A DNA stretch of 64,000 bases from NCBI GenBank assembly GCA_035499555.1, contig DATJYO010000073.1, positions 1 to 64,000 on the forward strand. Direction: 5' to 3'. A model generated the notes under the pieces. The model did no database searches and had not been told where the DNA came from. It was given only the letters and a program-made list of their open reading frames with translations. The position numbers and the translations under genes were made by a program. Of this stretch, positions 59,884 to 64,000 are shown piece by piece. Within the stretch, counting starts at the first letter, position 1. Each line of letters starts with the position of its first letter. The stretch comes from Bog-159 sp035499555 (GTDB lineage Bacteria; Acidobacteriota; Terriglobia; Bryobacterales; Bryobacteraceae).

Positions 59884-61392
59884 TCACGGCTTCCTGAGCG
59901 AGCGCAGATACTCCCCCACCGCGGCCCGCCCGAAGTGGTTCGCCGCTCCTTCCGCATCGCCGTGATACAAATCGTCCGTGATCTTCGGATCGGCCCCTTT
60001 TTGTACGAGCCACTGCACCAGCGCAAGGTGCCCGCACTGCGCGGCCATGTGCAGCGCGGTCACGCCCTGGCCGTGGCTTGCCCCGCCGAAAGTGGCTTTC
60101 TGATTGACCGGCGCGCCGTGCTGAATCAACCACTCCGCCGTCTCCCTGCGATTGCGCACCGCGGCCCAGATCAGCGCCGTGCCGCGATAGGGGTCCGCGT
60201 CCACGCGGGCGCCCGCCCGCACCAGCCGCGCCAACACCTCCGTGCGGCCGCTCTTCGCCGCCCAGACCAGCGCCTCGTCCAGCACCTCCTGCGGATCGGC
60301 CGACGGCTGCCAATCCGGAAACCCGCTGTGCGGCCGGTAGAATCCGCGCGCCGCGCAAGCCTCGTACGTCAGGGCCTTCTCGCCGCGGAAGCATTTCTCC
60401 AAAAGGTCTCGATCGCCCAGTCCCGCCGCGGCCCGCAGATTCCCCGGTGCTGCCGAATGCCGGCCCAGCAGATCCGCCACTTCGCGGTGACCCCAGAACA
60501 ACGCCACGATCAGCGGCGTCCCCCCGGCGCCGTGCGCCTCTGCCGCCAGGTCCGCGCCGCCTTCGATCAGTGCTCCGGCCACCGCGCACTGGTTCGAGTA
60601 TGCCGCCTGGTGCAGCGGCGTCCAGCCGCGGTCGTTCGGCTCGTTCACCTCCGCACCCGCGCCCAGCAGCGCCTCCACCCGCGCCAGCGCCTGATCGGGA
60701 CCACCCTTAGCTCCCGTGCTCACCGCCAGGTTCAACAGCGTATTGCCGTTGGTGCCTCGCTCTTGGGCCAGCCGCGGGTGATCTCGCAGCAGCGACCGCA
60801 GCGCGGCCCCATCTCCTGATTCCAGTGCCCGGAAGGCCGCCAGAAAAGGTTCGCCCTCCACCGCGTCCGGCGACGACGCCAGCCGGTTCACCCGCCGCAC
60901 CAGGTCATCCCACGTATCGAACCCGTGCTCCCTGGCATAGACCAGTTGGGCATCGGCTTCGCTGAACGGCGCCTGCAGGATTTCTTCATCCGCGCAACCG
61001 CCGAAACGCGGGTGCCATTCCCGAATCTGCTCCAGGGCCGCCGGGCCCGCGGAATTCCGCGTGCGCAGCAGGCCGTGTACCCGCTCCGCGATCCACTGCA
61101 TGTCGGCCACGAACAGCCGCGTGTGACGCGCCTGCGGCGAAGCCTCCGCGTACTGCTTGAGCTTCGTCCAACTGGCGAACCCCTGCTCACGCGCCACCAC
61201 GAACTGGGCATCGTGCAGGGCCGCTTCCTGGCGCACGCTCGCGTCATCCGCATTCGCCCACCGCAGATGCCTGCCGCGCAGCCGGGCCAGTGCCTCCGGA
61301 CTTCCCGCGCGAATCGCCCGCAACAGTTCGCGCGCCTGCTTCTTCTGTTGTTCCAGATTCAAGACCGCCTCCTTCGTGTGCCTGGTCCGCAT
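59884..61392 (-). CDS. Ankyrin-repeat protein
   Basis: 502 residues. The first 230 residues are charged helical sequence, including repeated REHGFDTWDDLVRRVN- and REQGFASWTKLKQYAE-type segments. Ankyrin repeats then run from about 235 to the end (GNTLLNLAVSTG, GWTPLHQAAYSNQ, GGTPLIVALFWGHREVADLL, RGTALIWAAVRNRRETAEWL, GVTALHMAAQCGHLALVQWL). No signal peptide, so it should be cytoplasmic and bind other proteins. Ankyrin proteins with this N-terminal type are common in soil Acidobacteria. Partner unknown. Confidence 0.88.
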   Translation of the reverse strand: MRTRHTKEAVLNLEQQKKQARELLRAIRAGSPEALARLRGRHLRWANADDASVRQEAALHDAQFVVAREQGFASWTKLKQYAEASPQARHTRLFVADMQWIAERVHGLLRTRNSAGPAALEQIREWHPRFGGCADEEILQAPFSEADAQLVYAREHGFDTWDDLVRRVNRLASSPDAVEGEPFLAAFRALESGDGAALRSLLRDHPRLAQERGTNGNTLLNLAVSTGAKGGPDQALARVEALLGAGAEVNEPNDRGWTPLHQAAYSNQCAVAGALIEGGADLAAEAHGAGGTPLIVALFWGHREVADLLGRHSAAPGNLRAAAGLGDRDLLEKCFRGEKALTYEACAARGFYRPHSGFPDWQPSADPQEVLDEALVWAAKSGRTEVLARLVRAGARVDADPYRGTALIWAAVRNRRETAEWLIQHGAPVNQKATFGGASHGQGVTALHMAAQCGHLALVQWLVQKGADPKITDDLYHGDAEGAANHFGRAAVGEYLRSLRKP

Positions 61393-61577
61393 GACAGGCG
61401 AAAGAGGGTCATCGGTAAGAATGAACCCCAGCCGGATGCAGGTGGGCGCAGCCCTTTTCGCGGACGGAACACGCCCTGCGCGCGTCTCGCATCAGTTTAC
61501 CAGGAAAAATGGTACAAGGCGTCCTCCCCAAAATGGATCTTCCGCGGCCGCCCAAACTCGCCTAAGCTGAACTGTAC

Positions 61578-62564
61578 TTGGAAGCGGCGCCAACCCCGGA
61601 GGGGTGTCGGGCGAGGCGCCTTGTACCCAGGGAGGTCGGTATCTTCTCCGTTCCGCCGCAGGTTCTGTGGCCCTACGCCGCGGCAATTCTATCCTCGTCC
61701 GTTACCGTCGCCGCTTCCTGGAAGCCGGTCGCCCAGTCCTCGGGCCTCGACCGCCTTCGCGCCCTCGCGCCCGCCGCGTTCGGGATCCCACTCGTCACCT
61801 TCGGCGCCGAGCATTTCGCCTCCGCCCGCGACATCATGCGCCTGGTGCCGCGCTGGATGCCCGCCCACCTGTTCTGGACCTACTTCGTCGGCGTGGCCCT
61901 CATCGCCTCCGGCTTCAGCCTCATCCTCGGCATCAAACGGCGGCTCTCCGCCGCCTGCCTGGGCATTATGTTCTTCCTGTTCGTGGCGCTGATGGAACTT
62001 CCTAACGCCATCCGCCAGGCTCTCGGCGCACACTTTGCCTCATCGCCGGGACAGCGAATTATGTGGACGGTTGCCGGCCGTGAAATCGTCTTCGGCTGCG
62101 GGGCATTTGTGTTGGCCCTCTCGACGTCTCACGGGATTCGTCGCGCGACGATGGAGCGCTGGCTGGCCCGATCGATTGCCCTCATCGCCCTGCTCTACGG
62201 CCTCGTCCATTTTTGGTACCCGCGCTTTGCTCCCGGAGTTCCGCTGGAGAAAAGGAATCCGGACTGGATGCCCGGAGGTCCGGCCTGGGGATTCGTTACC
62301 GGATCGCTGCTGATCCTCGGCGCCCTCGCCATGCTGGGCCGCGACTCGACCCGCCGGTCGGCGGCCACGGCCCTCGGCGCGGCGCTCGTGCTGCTCGTGG
62401 CCGTCTTCTATGTGCCTATCATGCTGGTTCAGCCCAACCTCGAAACGCTGAACTACGTAGCCGATACTCTACTGTTCGCCGCCAGCATTTTGATCTGCGC
62501 CGGGCCGCCGGCCGCACGCGCTATGACCGCGCCGATAAGCGGCATACCGAAGAAGGCGGCATAA
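61578..62564 (+). CDS. DoxX-like multi-pass membrane protein
   Basis: Up to 328 residues if the TTG at 61578 is used. An AGGGAGG at about 61629-61635 suggests translation starts later, but no ATG, GTG or TTG lies at normal distance, so the start is unsettled. Eight to nine hydrophobic helices follow, including AFGIPLVTFGAEHFASA, WMPAHLFWTYFVGVALIASG and RMVQP-less MLVQPNLETLNYVADTLLF. The pattern fits the DoxX/SURF4-like group (acidic residues at AEHFAS, Pro in WMPAHL). Function unclear; it may belong to quinone or stress metabolism. A YciI-like gene follows by 23 bases. Confidence 0.65.
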   Translation: MEAAPTPEGCRARRLVPREVGIFSVPPQVLWPYAAAILSSSVTVAASWKPVAQSSGLDRLRALAPAAFGIPLVTFGAEHFASARDIMRLVPRWMPAHLFWTYFVGVALIASGFSLILGIKRRLSAACLGIMFFLFVALMELPNAIRQALGAHFASSPGQRIMWTVAGREIVFGCGAFVLALSTSHGIRRATMERWLARSIALIALLYGLVHFWYPRFAPGVPLEKRNPDWMPGGPAWGFVTGSLLILGALAMLGRDSTRRSAATALGAALVLLVAVFYVPIMLVQPNLETLNYVADTLLFAASILICAGPPAARAMTAPISGIPKKAA

Positions 62565-62587
62565 CCTGTTGTGCTAATCTTCGAGAC

Positions 62588-62995
62588 ATGAGAATCCTCG
62601 CTCTGGGCGTGCTCCTGGTTACCGCCTGCTGCGCCGTAGCCGGTGCGCAGCAGCCGTCTGCTCCGGCTTCTACGACGCAGGCGGCTAGCCCGAAGACTTG
62701 GTTTGTCCGCCTCATTCCTTCTCGCGCCACCTTCCTCCAGGACATGACGCCTGCGGAGCGCAAGGTGATGGAAGAGCACTTTGTCTACTGGAAGGACCTG
62801 TACGCTAAAGGTGTCTGTCTCTTTGGCGGTCCGGTGCTCGATCCCAAAGGGCCGTTCGGCGTGCTGGTGATCGCGGCCGATACCGAGGAACACGCCCGGG
62901 CACTCGCAGCGGCCGATCCCAGCGTCAAAGCGGGCATCAACCGGATCGAAGTAGCTGTGATGCAAGTCGCCTTTCCGCCGAACCGCAAGGAGTAG
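62588..62995 (+). CDS. YciI-like domain protein with signal peptide
   Basis: 135 residues. The first 21 residues form a signal peptide (ALGVLLVTACCAVAGAQ). A YciI-type ferredoxin-like fold follows: WFVRLIPSRATFLQDMT, VMEEHFVYWKDLYAKGVCLFG with the His typical of the family, then GPFGVLVIAADTEEHARALA. YciI proteins are usually cytoplasmic; export of this one is unusual. It follows the membrane protein gene closely and may share its transcript. Substrate unknown. Confidence 0.85.
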   Translation: MRILALGVLLVTACCAVAGAQQPSAPASTTQAASPKTWFVRLIPSRATFLQDMTPAERKVMEEHFVYWKDLYAKGVCLFGGPVLDPKGPFGVLVIAADTEEHARALAAADPSVKAGINRIEVAVMQVAFPPNRKE

Positions 62996-63226
62996 CCGGC
63001 TGTGGCCGGGGGATAGAGCGGAACACCATCGGCCCGCATTTCCAGGATCGCTCTGCACTGGACCGCCCGCGACACCAGACTGGCGATTACCGCGCTGATT
63101 GGCTTCGGAACAAAAGACTCCCGATGTGCGTAGCTGTCTGATGGGATGTGGCCGTTTCGCCACCTGTCCATCCGGGCCTGGCCTCGGGGCGGCCCCCGCA
63201 CTAAAAGAGGCGAGAAAGGCCATCCC

Positions 63227-64000
63227 GTGCCAACCGAATCCAGGAAGGTCCTCATCATCGGCGGAGGCATCGCCGGCCTCTGTGCGGCCGTCTATGCCCG
63301 CCAGAGCGGTTACCAGGCCGAAGTTCTGGAGATGAACGACGTGCCCGGCGGCCTGGCCATGAGTTGGCGGCGCGGCGCCTACACCTTCGAGACCTGCCTC
63401 CACTGGCTCGCCGGCTCCCGGTCCGGCGGCGAGTTCCACAACTACTGGCAGGAACTCTTCGACATCTCCCAGCTTCGCTTTGTCGATCCCGACGAGATGA
63501 TCCGCATTGAGAACGAGCAGGGCGACAGCCTGTCCATGTCCACCGATCTCAACCGTCTGGAAGCCACGCTGCTGGAGCGCGCACCCGCCGACGCCAAATC
63601 CATCCGCGCCTTTATCGGAGCCGCTCGCCGCCTGGCGGGCTTCCGCCTGTTTCTCACCGGGCAGGGGTGGGCCGTCAACACGGCCGTCCTGTTCCACGAT
63701 CTGCCGATATTCTTCACGCTCGGCCGCCTGAACAAAATCACGTGCGAGCAGTACGGCGCCCGCTTCCAGGACCCCCTGCTGCGCGCGTTCTTCGGCAGCG
63801 GTGAACTGGGCCGGCTCTCTGCCATCGCGCTGGTCTGGTCTCTGGCGTGGATGAGTGACCGGAATGCCGGCTATGCCATCGGCGGCGCGCAGTCGATCAT
63901 CCGTCCTATTGAAAGACGCATCCATGAACTCGGCGGCGCCATCCGTTATGGCGCTCGGGTCGTGCGGATTCTGGTCGAAAACGGTGCCGCCGTGGGCGTC
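63227..64000 (+). CDS. Phytoene-desaturase-like FAD oxidoreductase, 5' part
   Basis: Starts at a GTG (PTESRKVLIIGGGIAGLCAA) and runs open for 258 codons to the window end. The Rossmann FAD loop GGGIAGLCAAVYARQSGY is followed by Glu-Met and the PGGLAMSWRRGAYTFETCLHW stretch of the CrtI/phytoene desaturase group. RLSAIALVWSLAWMSDRNAG lies in the substrate-side region. The C-terminus is outside the window. Such enzymes desaturate or isomerise carotenoids or related lipids; close homologues also act on other isoprenoids. The GTG is preceded by an AGAAAGG-rich stretch. Confidence 0.85.
   Translation, partial: MPTESRKVLIIGGGIAGLCAAVYARQSGYQAEVLEMNDVPGGLAMSWRRGAYTFETCLHWLAGSRSGGEFHNYWQELFDISQLRFVDPDEMIRIENEQGDSLSMSTDLNRLEATLLERAPADAKSIRAFIGAARRLAGFRLFLTGQGWAVNTAVLFHDLPIFFTLGRLNKITCEQYGARFQDPLLRAFFGSGELGRLSAIALVWSLAWMSDRNAGYAIGGAQSIIRPIERRIHELGGAIRYGARVVRILVENGAAVGV

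Overview
The window looks like chromosome of a high-GC Acidobacteriota, most like the Solibacter/Bryobacter group. This is an inference from gene content: five large FtsX/MacB-type permeases of the acidobacterial duplicated orphan permease (ADOP) kind, one translationally coupled to a PadR regulator; a TIGR02999-type ECF sigma factor next to a Ser/Thr kinase with TPRs; a second kinase with PD40 beta-propeller repeats; FG-GAP, PEP-CTERM, DUF3300/DUF2950 and DUF5107 secreted proteins; and a Bacillus-type sdhCAB operon.

Layout. 1-3370 is the end of a decaying integrative island inserted at the 3' end of a tRNA-Arg(ACG) gene. It holds an HNH protein, a frameshifted small gene, a GIY-YIG/DUF4357 gene with two single-base frameshifts, and a tyrosine integrase lacking its N-terminal domain. 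3.5-8.6 kb carries exported proteins (TPR, heptaheme cytochrome c, DUF3300-DUF2950, DUF1684). 8.6-9.9 kb is rpmI-rplT, overlapping downstream into ZapB-like and ZapA-like genes. 9.9-18.8 kb carries an aldo/keto reductase, a 1014-residue DUF5107/TPR protein, an FG-GAP protein, hemL, a geranylgeranyl-reductase-like flavoprotein and a lipoprotein. 19.0-23.7 kb is a Gld-type ABC exporter operon in which GldF and GldG are fused. 23.7-24.4 kb is a ruined AAA ATPase gene, followed by sdhC-sdhA-sdhB on the minus strand, then a PEP-CTERM protein and a two-domain thioredoxin-fold protein.

29.8-41.5 kb has three ADOP permeases, glgC, rpsU, a zinc-ribbon protein and a CPBP protease. Two of the permeases diverge from a nested palindrome beside what looks like the tail of a deleted padR. 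41.6-42.7 kb is a toxin-antitoxin patch: an intact hicBA pair, and divergent from it a hicB whose hicA is destroyed, both inside an 18-bp direct repeat. 45.8-49.7 kb is a compact plus-strand run: sugar isomerase, murQ, murA, rhodanese, YdeI-like. 49.7-64 kb has a VOC protein, a small winged-helix regulator with an inverted repeat abutting its start codon, the sigma/kinase operon, two more permeases around an orphan TonB C-terminal domain, an ankyrin protein, a DoxX-like membrane protein, a YciI-like exported protein, and the 5' part of a phytoene-desaturase-like flavoprotein cut by the window edge.

I did not find a clear new multi-gene defence system. The best leads are the tRNA-linked island with paired nuclease genes, the double hicBA patch, the divergent ADOP pair with its nested operator, and the self-operator of the small winged-helix gene. 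All functions are read from sequence motifs and recalled family features; no searches were run.
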